The notes under the pieces were generated by a model. That model worked only from the letters and a program-made list of their open reading frames with translations, made no database searches and was not told the origin of the DNA. A DNA stretch of 17,187 bases, taken from the NCBI GenBank assembly GCA_002424525.1, contig DIKJ01000014.1:11815-29001 (forward strand), written 5' to 3'. The stretch is from Bacteroidales bacterium UBA5621 (GTDB lineage: Bacteria > Bacteroidota > Bacteroidia > Bacteroidales > VadinHA17). Below are positions 1 to 8,856 of this stretch, piece by piece; within the stretch, counting starts at the first letter, position 1; every line of letters starts with the position of its first letter. Made by a program: the position numbers and the translations under genes.

Positions 1-1
1 A

Positions 2-1990
2 TCCGGGCCCTTAACCGTTGCTGAGACGGAAACCAAAACTGAGCCTGAAATCATTACTGAGCCCGAAACCATCGCTGAAACTGAAACCATCACTGAACCC
101 GAAACCAAAACTGAATCCACAACCGTAACTGAACCGGTAGCGCTTTCTGAGACAAAACCCCCGGCAGAGGTGGCTGAGGAGCTAAAACCGGCGCAGAGTG
201 TTGCCGCTGCAGCTTCCGCTGATGCTTTTGACTGGGATAGCTTCGAAGCCGAAGAGTCGCACACATCACCGAAATACAAGGAATTTGAAGCTCTGTACGA
301 CAAGACCCTCTCTACCATTGCAGTTGACGAGGTTGTAAAGGGTGTTGTAATACAGATGACTGCCCGCGAAGTTGTAGTTAATATCGGCTATAAATCTGAG
401 GGCGTCGTCAGTCTGAATGAATTCCGCTACAACCCTAACCTGAAAGTCGGAGATCTTGTTGAGGTTTATGTGGAGAGCCAGGAAGACAAAAAAGGACAGT
501 TGCTACTTTCTCATAAAAAAGCCAGGGCAATCAATTCCTGGGACAGGGTTAACGAGGCACTCGAAAAGGATGAGATAATTACCGGCTATATAAAATGCAG
601 AACGAAAGGGGGAATGATTGTGGATGTTTTCGGCATCGAAGCGTTCCTGCCCGGCTCACAGATAGATGTTAAGCCAATCCGCGATTATGATGTATTTGTC
701 GGCAAGACAATGGAATTCAAAGTGGTTAAGATCAACCAGGAATTCAAAAATGTTGTCGTTTCACACAAAGCCCTTATTGAAGCAGAACTTGAGCTTCAGA
801 AGAAAGAGATCATTGCCAAGCTTGAAAAAGGCCAGGTTCTCGAGGGGACCGTTAAAAATATCACTTCATACGGCGTCTTTATTGATCTCGGAGGGGTCGA
901 CGGCCTTATCCATATTACCGATCTTTCATGGGGACGAGTAAACCACCCGGAGGAGATCGTACAGCTCGACCAGAAATTAAATGTGGTAATTCTTGATTTT
1001 GATGATGACAAGAAGAGGATAGCTCTTGGTCTTAAACAGCTTACATCCCATCCGTGGGATTCAGTGGATCCCAATTTGAAAGTGGGCGACACAGTTAAAG
1101 GCAAGGTCGTAGTTATGGCTGATTATGGTGCCTTCGTTGAAATTGCCCCCGGCGTTGAGGGACTAATCCATGTTTCTGAAATGTCGTGGTCGCAGCATCT
1201 CAGAAGTGCACAGGATTTCATGAAGGTTGGTGATGAGGTTGAAGCAGTTATACTCACGCTCGACAGGAGCGAAAGAAAAATGTCACTCGGGATCAAACAG
1301 CTTAAATCTGATCCATGGCAGGATATTGATACCAAATATGCAATCGGAGCAAAACATGTCGCCAGGGTAAGAAACTTCACCAACTTTGGTGTTTTCGTAG
1401 AGATAGAGGAGGGAGTCGATGGATTGATACACATTTCGGATCTCTCGTGGACCAAAAAAATCAAGCATCCGGCAGAGTTTACTGCCATAGATTCAGAAAT
1501 CGATGTGGTCGTCCTGGAAATAGATAAGGAGAACAGAAGGCTTAGCCTCGGACACAAACAGCTTGAAGAGAACCCATGGGATGTTTTTGAAAATCTCTTT
1601 ACGGTCGATTCCGTTCATGAAGGAACTGTTGTCGAGCTGTTCGATAAGGGAGCAGTTGTCGCACTTCCATATGGCGTTGAGGGTTTTGTGACACCCAAGC
1701 ACCTGGTGAAGGAAGACGGACTGATGGCAAAGATTGATGAGAAACTGGAGTTCAAGGTCATTGAGTTCAACAAATCAGCCAAGAAGATCATAGTATCTCA
1801 CAGCAGGGTTTACGAGGATGAAAAGCGCAGCACGGAAACATCTGCCAGAAAAACTGAAACTGAAGCTCCTAAAAAAAGCTCAAGAAAGAGCAAGCCCAAT
1901 ATTGAGAAAACTACACTCGGGGATATTACTCAGCTTGCAGCAATAAAAGAAGAAATGGAAGAAAAAAGGAACAAAGCTTCCGGAAAATAG
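2..1990 (+). CDS. rpsA: 30S ribosomal protein S1 (5' end outside window)
   Basis: S1 binds mRNA on the 30S subunit and helps recruit it for initiation, which matters in Bacteroidota where Shine-Dalgarno signals are weak. Six S1/OB-fold repeats are visible. Numbered from the GTG at 170 they lie near residues 52-120, 133-200, 221-290, 305-375, 392-462 and 478-548. Repeats 3-6 carry the typical GVFIDLGGVDGLIHITDLSW-like core. A lysine-rich tail follows (about 555-606). The frame has no stop from base 2 onward, and the reading before 170 is an acidic Thr/Glu/Pro stretch, so I treat the GTG at 170 as internal and the gene as 5'-partial. Against the roughly 600-residue Bacteroides S1 recalled from memory, the sequence from about residue 19 aligns throughout, so the repetitive part is an N-terminal extension. 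A STAS gene starts 31 bp downstream. Confidence 0.96.
   Translation, partial: SGPLTVAETETKTEPEIITEPETIAETETITEPETKTESTTVTEPVALSETKPPAEVAEELKPAQSVAAAASADAFDWDSFEAEESHTSPKYKEFEALYDKTLSTIAVDEVVKGVVIQMTAREVVVNIGYKSEGVVSLNEFRYNPNLKVGDLVEVYVESQEDKKGQLLLSHKKARAINSWDRVNEALEKDEIITGYIKCRTKGGMIVDVFGIEAFLPGSQIDVKPIRDYDVFVGKTMEFKVVKINQEFKNVVVSHKALIEAELELQKKEIIAKLEKGQVLEGTVKNITSYGVFIDLGGVDGLIHITDLSWGRVNHPEEIVQLDQKLNVVILDFDDDKKRIALGLKQLTSHPWDSVDPNLKVGDTVKGKVVVMADYGAFVEIAPGVEGLIHVSEMSWSQHLRSAQDFMKVGDEVEAVILTLDRSERKMSLGIKQLKSDPWQDIDTKYAIGAKHVARVRNFTNFGVFVEIEEGVDGLIHISDLSWTKKIKHPAEFTAIDSEIDVVVLEIDKENRRLSLGHKQLEENPWDVFENLFTVDSVHEGTVVELFDKGAVVALPYGVEGFVTPKHLVKEDGLMAKIDEKLEFKVIEFNKSAKKIIVSHSRVYEDEKRSTETSARKTETEAPKKSSRKSKPNIEKTTLGDITQLAAIKEEMEEKRNKASGK
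20..139 (+). repeat. 18-bp in-frame tandem repeat in the S1 N-terminal extension
   Basis: Six consecutive 18-bp units start at 20, 38, 56, 74, 92 and 110, with a partial seventh at 128-139. The unit resembles ACTGARCCCGAAACCATC and encodes a degenerate hexapeptide such as TEPETI, AETETI or TEPETK. The period is a multiple of three, so gain or loss of a unit keeps the rpsA frame. The array may continue upstream of the window. Confidence 0.9.
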
Positions 1991-2021
1991 AAAATAATGT
2001 TAAATTTAGGCTATTAAAATT

Positions 2022-2366
2022 ATGGCTATGGATTTCAATATTGAGAACCGGAATAACAGCACAGTTGTTCAGATCAAGTCCGAGAAGCTTGATACACATA
2101 TAGCTCCGGCGCTAAAATCAGAGCTTGTCCTAATTTCAGGGAAGGGTGAAAAGAATATCATCCTTAACCTTGAGAATTGCCAGTACTGCGACTCTTCGGG
2201 TCTGAGTGCCATACTTGTGGCAAACAGATTGTGCAAGAATGCAGGAGGCACGTTTGTTCTATGCGGTTTGAATGAAGCCGTGGAAAGACTGATTACCATT
2301 TCACAGCTCGACACCGTTCTTACCATTACAGAAACGGTTGCTGACGCTGAGAAAATGATTTCCTGA
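2022..2366 (+). CDS. STAS-domain protein (anti-sigma factor antagonist family)
   Basis: This 114-residue protein is a single STAS domain of the SpoIIAA/RsbV type, normally a cytoplasmic switch that binds a partner kinase or anti-sigma factor and is released by serine phosphorylation. The diagnostic motif DSSGLSA is at residues 57-63, and Ser58, right after the Asp, matches the phospho-acceptor position of SpoIIAA/RsbV. Length fits the family. No anti-sigma kinase is encoded next to it. It sits between rpsA (31 bp gap) and rnz (24 bp gap to the ATG), so it is probably cotranscribed with them. A second ATG two codons in (2028) is an equally possible start because neither has a clear Shine-Dalgarno. 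The partner and output are unknown. Confidence 0.9.
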   Translation: MAMDFNIENRNNSTVVQIKSEKLDTHIAPALKSELVLISGKGEKNIILNLENCQYCDSSGLSAILVANRLCKNAGGTFVLCGLNEAVERLITISQLDTVLTITETVADAEKMIS

Positions 2367-2390
2367 AGCTGACAGCCCTGCAGAGTGCCG

Positions 2391-3314
2391 ATGAAACTGA
2401 CCATACTTGGCAGTAGTTCTGCATTGCCGACTTCAGAAAGATACCCGACCGCTCATGTGCTCGAAGTGCATGAGCGGTTGTTTTTGATCGATTGCGGAGA
2501 AGGAACGCAAATGCAGATCAGGAAGAACAGGATCAGACTGGGCAAAATAAACCATATTTTTATCAGTCACCTTCACGGCGATCATGTTTTCGGCCTTTAC
2601 GGACTTCTTTCAACATTCAGCCTGATGGGCAGGAACACCCCTGTTAACCTCTATGCGCCCATCGGCTATGACACTATTCTGCGTTCCCATCTGAATGATT
2701 TTGACATTCATCTCGATTATGAGATCAGATTCACGCCCCTGTCAGGAAAAGATCCGGTAAAAATACTTGATAATAAGTTTATTACGGTTCAGTCTTTCCC
2801 GCTGAAACATCGTGTGTCCTCTTTCGGGTTCCTTTTCAGGGAAAAACCGGGTGAGCGCAATATGATAAAAGACCGGATCAGTGAGTACAAAATACCTGTG
2901 GCCAGGATACCGGCTATAAAGAAGGGAGAGAATTTTGTGCTTGAGAACGGCACCATCATTAAAAATGAAGAAATCACAACTGCTCCGCCCGCCCCCCTGT
3001 CCTACGCTTACTGCAGTGATACAGGCTACTTCAGCAGGCTCTCTGAGTTTGTGAAAGGGGTTGACCTTCTTTATCATGAAGCGACATTTGACAGCTCCCT
3101 GGAAAAACTTGCAGCGAAAACAGGACATTCCACAACGCTCGATGCAGCAAGAACTGCAAGGGATGCCGGGGCAAAAGCACTTATTATAGGTCATTTTTCT
3201 TCAAGGTACAAAAACATATCTTTTCTGGTGGAAGAGGCGAGAAGCATTTTCCCGGTTACCGTACCTGCAATAGATGGCAGCAGTTACGTGGTTGGAAAAA
3301 TTCTTCAACCATAG
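2391..3314 (+). CDS. rnz: Ribonuclease Z (tRNA 3' endonuclease)
   Basis: RNase Z cleaves pre-tRNA 3' trailers just after the discriminator base; it is a zinc-dependent metallo-beta-lactamase-fold enzyme. The 307 residues match the usual short bacterial form. The metal motif HLHGDH is at residues 60-65 (His60, His62, Asp64, His65). Further ligands are His140 ([10 protein letters not shown]), Asp210 (YCSDTGY) and His268 (IGHFSSRY). His246 lies in GHSTT. Residues about 151-198 fit the flexible arm that grips the tRNA elbow. I start at ATG 2391, which gives the typical [10 protein letters not shown] beginning, rather than at the in-frame GTG two codons earlier. It lies in the presumed rpsA-STAS-rnz-guaA unit. 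Confidence 0.95.
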   Translation: MKLTILGSSSALPTSERYPTAHVLEVHERLFLIDCGEGTQMQIRKNRIRLGKINHIFISHLHGDHVFGLYGLLSTFSLMGRNTPVNLYAPIGYDTILRSHLNDFDIHLDYEIRFTPLSGKDPVKILDNKFITVQSFPLKHRVSSFGFLFREKPGERNMIKDRISEYKIPVARIPAIKKGENFVLENGTIIKNEEITTAPPAPLSYAYCSDTGYFSRLSEFVKGVDLLYHEATFDSSLEKLAAKTGHSTTLDAARTARDAGAKALIIGHFSSRYKNISFLVEEARSIFPVTVPAIDGSSYVVGKILQP

Positions 3315-3363
3315 CAAAAGAATTCCTATCTTTGGACACATTTTTAAACCTGAAATCGGGACG

Positions 3364-4893
3364 GTGCAGGAGAAAATTTTAATTCTTGATTTTGGCTCGC
3401 AGTATACGCAATTGATAGCAAGAAGAGTACGTGAGCTGAATGTTTATTGTGAGATATACCCTTTCAACAGTTATCCATGGCCGGACAAATCTGTAAGAGG
3501 TGTTATACTTTCAGGAAGTCCATACTCTGTGCGCGACTCAAATGCTCCTGCTCCTGATCTGACCGGGATAAAGGGTGAAATCCCTCTTCTTGGCGTCTGT
3601 TACGGAGCCCAGTATCTTGTTCATGCCTTCGGTGGAGAGGTGATGCCCTCAGATACCCGGGAATATGGCAGGGCTAATCTTGTTTACGTACTTGCAGGCG
3701 ATCCTTTATTCCGCAATGTCAGAACAGACACCCAGGTATGGATGTCGCACGGCGACACAATTGTGAAGATCCCTGCAGGTTATCAGGTAACCGGCTCTAC
3801 TTCTGATGTGGAGGCAGGCGCGTTCAGGATAACCGGTGAGGAAACCTGGGGTATCCAGTTCCACCCTGAAGTATACCATACCACCGACGGCAAACAGATC
3901 CTGACGAACTTTGTTTCAGATATCTGTAAATGTTCAGGAACATGGACCCCGGACCTCTTTGTCGATTCTACAATAGCTGAGTTAAAAACCAGGCTCGGGA
4001 ATGACAGAGTCCTGCTCGGACTTTCAGGCGGGGTGGACTCGACCGTGGCAGCCCTGCTGCTGCATAAGGCTGTGGGGGATAACCTCACGTGTATCTTTGT
4101 GGACAACGGACTCCTACGGAAAAACGAGTACGATAAGGTCCTTGAATCTTACCTCGGACTAGGATTGAATGTGAAGGGCGTCAGAGCCGGCCACAGGTTT
4201 CTTTCACAGCTTGAGGGAATAAGCGATCCTGAAACAAAAAGAAAAATAATTGGCAGGGTCTTTGTCGAGGTATTTGACGAGGAGGCACATAAAATAAGCA
4301 ACGTAAGGTGGCTTGCCCAGGGAACAATATATCCCGATGTGATTGAATCTGTTTCTGTTAACGGACCTTCTGCCACGATAAAATCACACCATAACGTGGG
4401 AGGATTGCCTGAAAGCATGAACCTTAAAATCGTTGAACCACTGCGCCTCCTGTTCAAGGATGAGGTCAGAAGGGTTGGCCAGTCGCTGGACCTGCCTGAA
4501 TACATCCTTAAAAGACACCCGTTTCCGGGTCCGGGACTGGCAATACGGATCCTCGGAAAGATGACAAAAGAGAAGCTGGAGATGCTTAAGGAGGCTGATG
4601 AAATATTTATTGAGGGTATGAAGAGGCACAACCTTTACGATAAAGTCTGGCAGGCAGGAGTCATTCTCCTTCCGGTGCAGTCAGTAGGGGTGATGGGTGA
4701 TGAGCGGACCTATGAATATACAGTTGTTCTGAGGGCAGTGAGCTCCACTGACGGAATGACGGCAGACTGGTCCCACCTCCCTTACGATTTCCTGGGATCA
4801 GTCTCAAACGAAATAATCAACAAAGTCAAAGGGATAAACAGGGTAGTTTATGACATAAGTTCAAAACCGCCTTCAACAATTGAATGGGAATGA
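3364..4893 (+). CDS. guaA: GMP synthase (glutamine-hydrolysing)
   Basis: GuaA converts XMP, ATP and glutamine to GMP, the last step of de novo guanine nucleotide synthesis. The 509-residue protein has a class I glutamine amidotransferase domain (about 1-190) with nucleophile Cys79 in GVCYGAQ and the His167/Glu169 pair in FHPEV. An ATP pyrophosphatase domain follows with the P-loop SGGVDS at 221-226. The C-terminal dimerisation domain contains [11 protein letters not shown] (385-395) and ends with the canonical [10 protein letters not shown] chose the GTG at 3364 because translation from there begins [13 protein letters not shown], matching Bacteroidota GuaA. An in-frame ATG at 3274 would add 30 residues unlike the family and overlap rnz. 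The gap from rnz is 49 bp and to the protease gene 40 bp. Confidence 0.96.
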   Translation: MQEKILILDFGSQYTQLIARRVRELNVYCEIYPFNSYPWPDKSVRGVILSGSPYSVRDSNAPAPDLTGIKGEIPLLGVCYGAQYLVHAFGGEVMPSDTREYGRANLVYVLAGDPLFRNVRTDTQVWMSHGDTIVKIPAGYQVTGSTSDVEAGAFRITGEETWGIQFHPEVYHTTDGKQILTNFVSDICKCSGTWTPDLFVDSTIAELKTRLGNDRVLLGLSGGVDSTVAALLLHKAVGDNLTCIFVDNGLLRKNEYDKVLESYLGLGLNVKGVRAGHRFLSQLEGISDPETKRKIIGRVFVEVFDEEAHKISNVRWLAQGTIYPDVIESVSVNGPSATIKSHHNVGGLPESMNLKIVEPLRLLFKDEVRRVGQSLDLPEYILKRHPFPGPGLAIRILGKMTKEKLEMLKEADEIFIEGMKRHNLYDKVWQAGVILLPVQSVGVMGDERTYEYTVVLRAVSSTDGMTADWSHLPYDFLGSVSNEIINKVKGINRVVYDISSKPPSTIEWE

Positions 4894-4933
4894 CTGTTTT
4901 ATTACTGGATCTATTTAGGAAATATATCTTTTT

Positions 4934-6538
4934 ATGGAAAAACGCAAAATTTTACTGATAACAGCTGTATTGGCCCTTGGCTTGTTCAGTCAGCCTGCGC
5001 TGACGCAGATGCTGAATGAGGAAACATTCAAAGTAGGGAGGACGTTAACCCTTATTGATTCGTGGTATGTTGATTCGGTCAATATTCCGGGCATTACCGA
5101 AAAAGTCATAATTGAGACCCTCAGGAATCTCGATCCGCATTCTGTCTATATTTCAGCCAAAGATGTCAGGGAAATGAACGAACCTCTCGACGGGAACTTT
5201 GATGGGATAGGGATACAGTTCAATCTTCTCCGCGACTCGATAATCGTTATTGAACCCTTGCCCGGAGGTCCGTCTGAAAAGGTCGGCCTGCTTTCTGGTG
5301 ACAGGATAATATCGATTAACGGAGAGGTTGTTGCAGGAATAGGTCTTTCGACTAATGGTGTGAGAACCAGGTTAATGGGGCCTAAAGGCACAAAGGTTAA
5401 CCTGAGTATATTCAGAAAAGGAGAAAAAGACCTGCTCAGTTTTACGATCACACGCGACAAGATCCCTATCAACAGCCTCGATGCTGCCTATATGCTCACC
5501 GGAACAACTGGATATATCAAACTTAACAGATTTGCAGCACCCACACTGGAAGAGTTTTCAAATGCCGTGAGCAGACTGAAAAAGAATAAGATGGAAAACC
5601 TTGTGCTCGACCTTCGCGGCAACGGAGGCGGTTACATGACCGCTGCCACCGAAATCGCAGACAAGTTCTTTGCAGATCAGAAACTGATGGTCTACCTGAG
5701 CGGCCGGAAAACCAAGAGGCAGGATTATGTTTCGAAGGGGACGGGCACTCTTGCGGGTGCAAGGATCATCGTCCTGGTGGATGAGGGTTCGGCATCGGCA
5801 AGCGAGATCCTCGCCGGCGCCCTTCAGGATTGGGACAGAGGTGTGATAATGGGGCGCCGCACTTTCGGGAAGGGGCTCGTTCAGAATCAGTTCTACCTTA
5901 CCGACGGATCGATGATAAGGCTGACAGTTGCCAGATACTATACTCCTACGGGTCGATCGATTCAAAGTCCTTATAACGAAGGCTATGAGAAATATCTCGA
6001 AAGCTACATTAAAAGATATACAAACGGGGAAATGCTGACCAGCGATTCCATCCATTTTCCTGATTCACTCATGTTCCAGACACTTGTAAATAAACGGACA
6101 GTGTATGGAGGTGGTGGTATAATGCCCGACGTTTTTGTTGCGGCCGACACTTCCGGCAACTCCAACTATTTCAGAAACCTTGTCAGAAGGGGTGTGCTTA
6201 ATACTTATATCCTGGAATACCACGACAAGAACAGGAACAGACTCACTTCTGCCTACAGGACTTTTGAGGATTTCGAGAAAGGATTTGCATTCTCAGAGCA
6301 GGAAATTAAGGGAATGATTGAAAAAGGGGAACAAAACGGGGTAAGATTCAATGAGAACCAGTTCAATATTTCAAAAAGTGAAATGCTGAAGGCTATGAAA
6401 GCCCTGCTGGCGACCAACATGTGGCAGACAAATGAGTATTTCAGGATCCTTAATGATGGAGACCCGGCGCTTACAAAAGCAATTGAAATAATTACCGACA
6501 GGACCGCATACAATAAAATCCTTGGATACTCCAGGTGA
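4934..6538 (+). CDS. Exported S41-family (C-terminal processing) peptidase with PDZ domain
   Basis: This is a CtpA/Prc-like serine protease expected to act in the periplasm on protein C-termini. Residues 1-25 form a signal peptide (MEKRK, hydrophobic core, then ALTQ) without a lipobox cysteine. A PDZ domain spans about 84-175 (GIGIQF... GLLSGDRIISINGE). The S41 core follows with NLVLDLRGNGGG at 223-233. The catalytic dyad is visible as Ser288 in EGSASASEI and Lys313 in GRRTFGKG, and the 25-residue spacing matches the Scenedesmus D1 protease dyad. About 180 residues beyond the core have no motif I recognise. The family is usually not tied to guaA or rRNA methylation, so the position may simply be operon packing. 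The physiological substrate cannot be read from sequence. Confidence 0.93.
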   Translation: MEKRKILLITAVLALGLFSQPALTQMLNEETFKVGRTLTLIDSWYVDSVNIPGITEKVIIETLRNLDPHSVYISAKDVREMNEPLDGNFDGIGIQFNLLRDSIIVIEPLPGGPSEKVGLLSGDRIISINGEVVAGIGLSTNGVRTRLMGPKGTKVNLSIFRKGEKDLLSFTITRDKIPINSLDAAYMLTGTTGYIKLNRFAAPTLEEFSNAVSRLKKNKMENLVLDLRGNGGGYMTAATEIADKFFADQKLMVYLSGRKTKRQDYVSKGTGTLAGARIIVLVDEGSASASEILAGALQDWDRGVIMGRRTFGKGLVQNQFYLTDGSMIRLTVARYYTPTGRSIQSPYNEGYEKYLESYIKRYTNGEMLTSDSIHFPDSLMFQTLVNKRTVYGGGGIMPDVFVAADTSGNSNYFRNLVRRGVLNTYILEYHDKNRNRLTSAYRTFEDFEKGFAFSEQEIKGMIEKGEQNGVRFNENQFNISKSEMLKAMKALLATNMWQTNEYFRILNDGDPALTKAIEIITDRTAYNKILGYSR

Positions 6539-6556
6539 GCCGGCCTGCAGAGCATA

Positions 6557-7696
6557 ATGAAACTGATTGCCAAAACCCTTTACGGCCTTGAACCGGTTCT
6601 TGCAAAGGAACTGATCGCCATCGGTTCGCAAAATGTCCGTGAGGTCAACAGAGCGGTCACTTTCAACGGTGACCCTAAACTTCTCTACAAAGCCAATTAC
6701 TGCCTGAGATCTGCTTTGTCAATTCTCGTGGCAATCTCGGAGTTCAGGATAAAATCTTCAAAAGACTTATACAATAATTGCCTGAAGACAGACTGGGGTA
6801 AGTACCTCGACAGCGACAGCACGTTTTCGGTGGTTCCTGTGGTGAAATCTGATTTCTTCACTCATACAGGCTATGCAGGACTCCTCATCAAGGATGCTGT
6901 TGCCGACTGGTTCAGAAGCCGGACAGGAAAAAGACCCTCGGTTAGCAGTACTGATCCCGACATCCTGATAAATCTGCACATAAGTCACGATAAAGCAACA
7001 ATTTCGCTCGATTCCTCAGTAGTACCGCTTTATAAGCGCGGATACAGGGTTGAACAGTCAGCCGCTCCGCTTAACGAGGTCCTTGCGGCAGGCATGATAA
7101 TGCTTTCCGGCTGGGACGGCCGGGTGCCGCTTATGGACCCAATGTGCGGTTCAGGTACAATTCCCATTGAAGCAGGACTTATAGCTTGCCAGGTCCCTCC
7201 CGGAAAATTCAGGAAATTCTTTGGTTTCCAGAGATGGAAGGATTATGACGGTGACCTGTTTGCCGGAATGAAAGAAGAAATTGATTCAGGCATTGCCTTG
7301 AGCCCGGTAGGGATCAAAGGCAGTGATATTTCCGGGGATGCAGTTGCTCAGGCAAGGGCAAACGTACTGAACGCCGGTCTTGATGAGGTGATAAAGATAG
7401 AAATAGCAGATTTTAAAGACCTTATGCCCGATAACGGGGAAGGATTGATATTTATCAATCCCCCTTATGGCAGGAGGATACAACCTGCCTCAATAACAGA
7501 ACTTTACAGCATGATCGGTACAAAACTTAAGCACAGTTTTTCCGGAAAGAGCGCCTTTATCATTACCTCCGACAAGGAATACCTTATGCATGTAGGACTG
7601 AGGCCCCGGGAAAAAAAGATACTTTACAACGGAGCACTGGAATGCATTTTTGCGAAATATGAATTGTACCAGGGGACGAGAAAAACAGGTCGCTAA
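6557..7696 (+). CDS. rlmL: THUMP-domain rRNA methyltransferase, RlmL (N-terminal half) type
   Basis: The 379-residue protein aligns with the N-terminal half of E. coli RlmL, the SAM-dependent guanine-N2 methyltransferase acting on 23S rRNA G2445. The RlmK half is absent. A ferredoxin-like/THUMP RNA-binding region covers about 1-155. The Rossmann methyltransferase domain has motif I in MDPMCGSGTIPIEA (193-206), a motif II region around KGSDISGDAV (254-263) and the catalytic NPPYG at 301-305, typical of exocyclic-amine methylation. The exact target nucleotide is inferred from the family; RlmG- or YpsC-like alternatives cannot be excluded. It is 18 bp after the protease gene and is probably the last gene of that unit, as a 195-bp gap with a promoter follows. 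Confidence 0.9.
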   Translation: MKLIAKTLYGLEPVLAKELIAIGSQNVREVNRAVTFNGDPKLLYKANYCLRSALSILVAISEFRIKSSKDLYNNCLKTDWGKYLDSDSTFSVVPVVKSDFFTHTGYAGLLIKDAVADWFRSRTGKRPSVSSTDPDILINLHISHDKATISLDSSVVPLYKRGYRVEQSAAPLNEVLAAGMIMLSGWDGRVPLMDPMCGSGTIPIEAGLIACQVPPGKFRKFFGFQRWKDYDGDLFAGMKEEIDSGIALSPVGIKGSDISGDAVAQARANVLNAGLDEVIKIEIADFKDLMPDNGEGLIFINPPYGRRIQPASITELYSMIGTKLKHSFSGKSAFIITSDKEYLMHVGLRPREKKILYNGALECIFAKYELYQGTRKTGR

Positions 7697-7822
7697 GCAA
7701 TCTGAAAAGTGCTGCCCCGGACCATACGCCTTCCTGCCAGACGCTCTGTTAATCACCACTAAATGGAGGGTTGGTCAAAATAGTATCTCACAGGTGAGAA
7801 AATATCAATGTGAATATTTAAA

Positions 7823-7852
7823 TTTGCTTACGACACTTTTTTATTATATTTG
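7823..7852 (+). promoter_or_regulatory. Bacteroidota-type promoter for siaB-siaC
   Basis: TTTG at 7823-7826 is followed after 18 bp by TATATTTG at 7845-7852, an exact match to the -7 consensus TAnnTTTG. The spacing is at the short end of what is described for Bacteroidetes. Transcription would start near 7859, leaving an A-rich leader of about 30 nt before the siaB ATG. The rest of the gap (7697-7822) shows no gene or convincing terminator. Confidence 0.75.
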
Positions 7853-7891
7853 TTGCCAGAAATTTGTGACCTCATCTTAATAAAAGCTTAA

Positions 7892-8449
7892 ATGAGCTTT
7901 GATATAGAGAATTATTTCACTGAACAGCCGAACGGAAACACTATCCTTTACTATAAGGGCAATATCGATTCGGATGTTATCAATCAGGTCCTTGATTCGG
8001 TCGAAGAGATGCTTTTAAACAAGAATGAGCAGTCGAGACTGAGAAAGAAGGTTTATAATGTAATGGTTGAGAGTCTTCAGAATCTCTATCATCATGTTGA
8101 CCTTGTGCCTGATGGATTTGAAGATCAGAGCGCTGAGAAGTATGGGATTGTGGCAGTGAAGAGAGTTGAAAGTGGGTATAAGATAATGACCGGTAATTTT
8201 ATCAGAAACTCCAGCGTTGAAAAGCTCCAGGAGAAGATCAGACGGATAAACCGGTCAAGTCATGCTGAGATCAAGGAACTCTACAAGTTTATCCTGAATC
8301 ACCAGAGAATATCCGCCAAGGGAGGCGGAGGTCTCGGACTTGTTGATATTGCCAGGAAAACAGGCAACAAACTTGATTATTCTTTCAGGGAATATGATGA
8401 TAAGTACTCTTTTTTCTTTTTGAATATTCTGGTTAACGAAGAGATTTGA
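7892..8449 (+). CDS. siaB: SiaB-family protein kinase (DUF6272)
   Basis: This 185-residue soluble protein resembles SiaB, a GHKL-type kinase that in Pseudomonas aeruginosa phosphorylates SiaC and so controls diguanylate cyclase SiaD and aggregation. An N-box-like segment lies at about 55-68 (VYNVMVESLQNLYHH, with Glu60 and Asn64). A glycine-rich G-box-like loop GGGGLGLVDIARK is at 144-156. These are what one expects for ATP binding in a reduced GHKL domain. There is no membrane segment or sensor domain. It starts about 30 nt after a good Bacteroidota promoter and is followed after 26 bp by siaC, the expected substrate. In Bacteroidota the downstream target is unknown to me. Family assignment is strong by motif plus neighbour; kinase activity is inferred. 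Confidence 0.85.
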   Translation: MSFDIENYFTEQPNGNTILYYKGNIDSDVINQVLDSVEEMLLNKNEQSRLRKKVYNVMVESLQNLYHHVDLVPDGFEDQSAEKYGIVAVKRVESGYKIMTGNFIRNSSVEKLQEKIRRINRSSHAEIKELYKFILNHQRISAKGGGGLGLVDIARKTGNKLDYSFREYDDKYSFFFLNILVNEEI

Positions 8450-8475
8450 TATATAAAGCAACAAAAATAAATCAT

Positions 8476-8856
8476 ATGGAACCGATCATTATCGAAGGAA
8501 CGCCTAAAACTCCAACAGTGCGGTTTGATGCCTCGGAAGGTGTTTTTGAAATCAAAGGACGGTCAATTCCTGAGAATTCCGTTGAGTTCTACAAACCATT
8601 GGTCGACTGGCTCGACAATTACAAGGAAGCTCCCCTTAACAAGACGGTTGTGGATATCCGGCTCGAATATTTCAACACAAGCTCTTCAAAATGCATCCTT
8701 GATGTGTTTAAGAAACTTGAAGCAATACACAAGGCTAAGAACGAAGTGGAAGTAAACTGGTATTATGAAGAGGATGACGAGGATATGCTTGAGGCCGGTG
8801 AGGATTATGAGTCAATAATCAGGGTGCCGTTTAAAATGATCGAGATTATCGACTGA
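8476..8856 (+). CDS. siaC: SiaC-family regulatory phosphoprotein (DUF1987)
   Basis: The 126-residue protein fits SiaC/DUF1987, a STAS-like fold that in Pseudomonas binds either the kinase SiaB or the cyclase SiaD depending on threonine phosphorylation. The start PIIIEGTPKTPTVRFDA and the central EYFNTSSSKCILDVF (64-78) are family hallmarks. Counting from ATG 8476, the threonine in NTSSSK is residue 68, the same number as the phospho-acceptor Thr68 of Pseudomonas SiaC. An acidic patch (EEDDEDMLEAGED) lies near 102-114. I reject the in-frame TTG at 8446, which would overlap siaB and add unrelated residues. The gene ends 24 bp from the stop of the convergent ABC gene, with no clear terminator hairpin between. 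No diguanylate cyclase is present in the window to serve as target. Confidence 0.88.
   Translation: MEPIIIEGTPKTPTVRFDASEGVFEIKGRSIPENSVEFYKPLVDWLDNYKEAPLNKTVVDIRLEYFNTSSSKCILDVFKKLEAIHKAKNEVEVNWYYEEDDEDMLEAGEDYESIIRVPFKMIEIID

Noticed and set aside
170..172. GTG as the true rpsA start
   Set aside because: The frame is open to the window edge and the upstream translation is a regular in-frame repeat, so the gene most likely starts outside the window.
2001..2008. TAAATTTA as a promoter for the STAS gene
   Set aside because: The last consensus base is wrong and no TTTG box lies about 18-20 bp upstream; cotranscription with rpsA is simpler.
3274..3363. N-terminal extension of guaA from an ATG inside rnz
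   Set aside because: The added 30 residues are unlike GuaA; starting at GTG 3364 gives the conserved [13 protein letters not shown] beginning and avoids overlap.
4149..4631. Minus-strand reading frame within guaA
   Set aside because: Serine-rich composition and overlap with conserved guaA codons mark it as a shadow frame.
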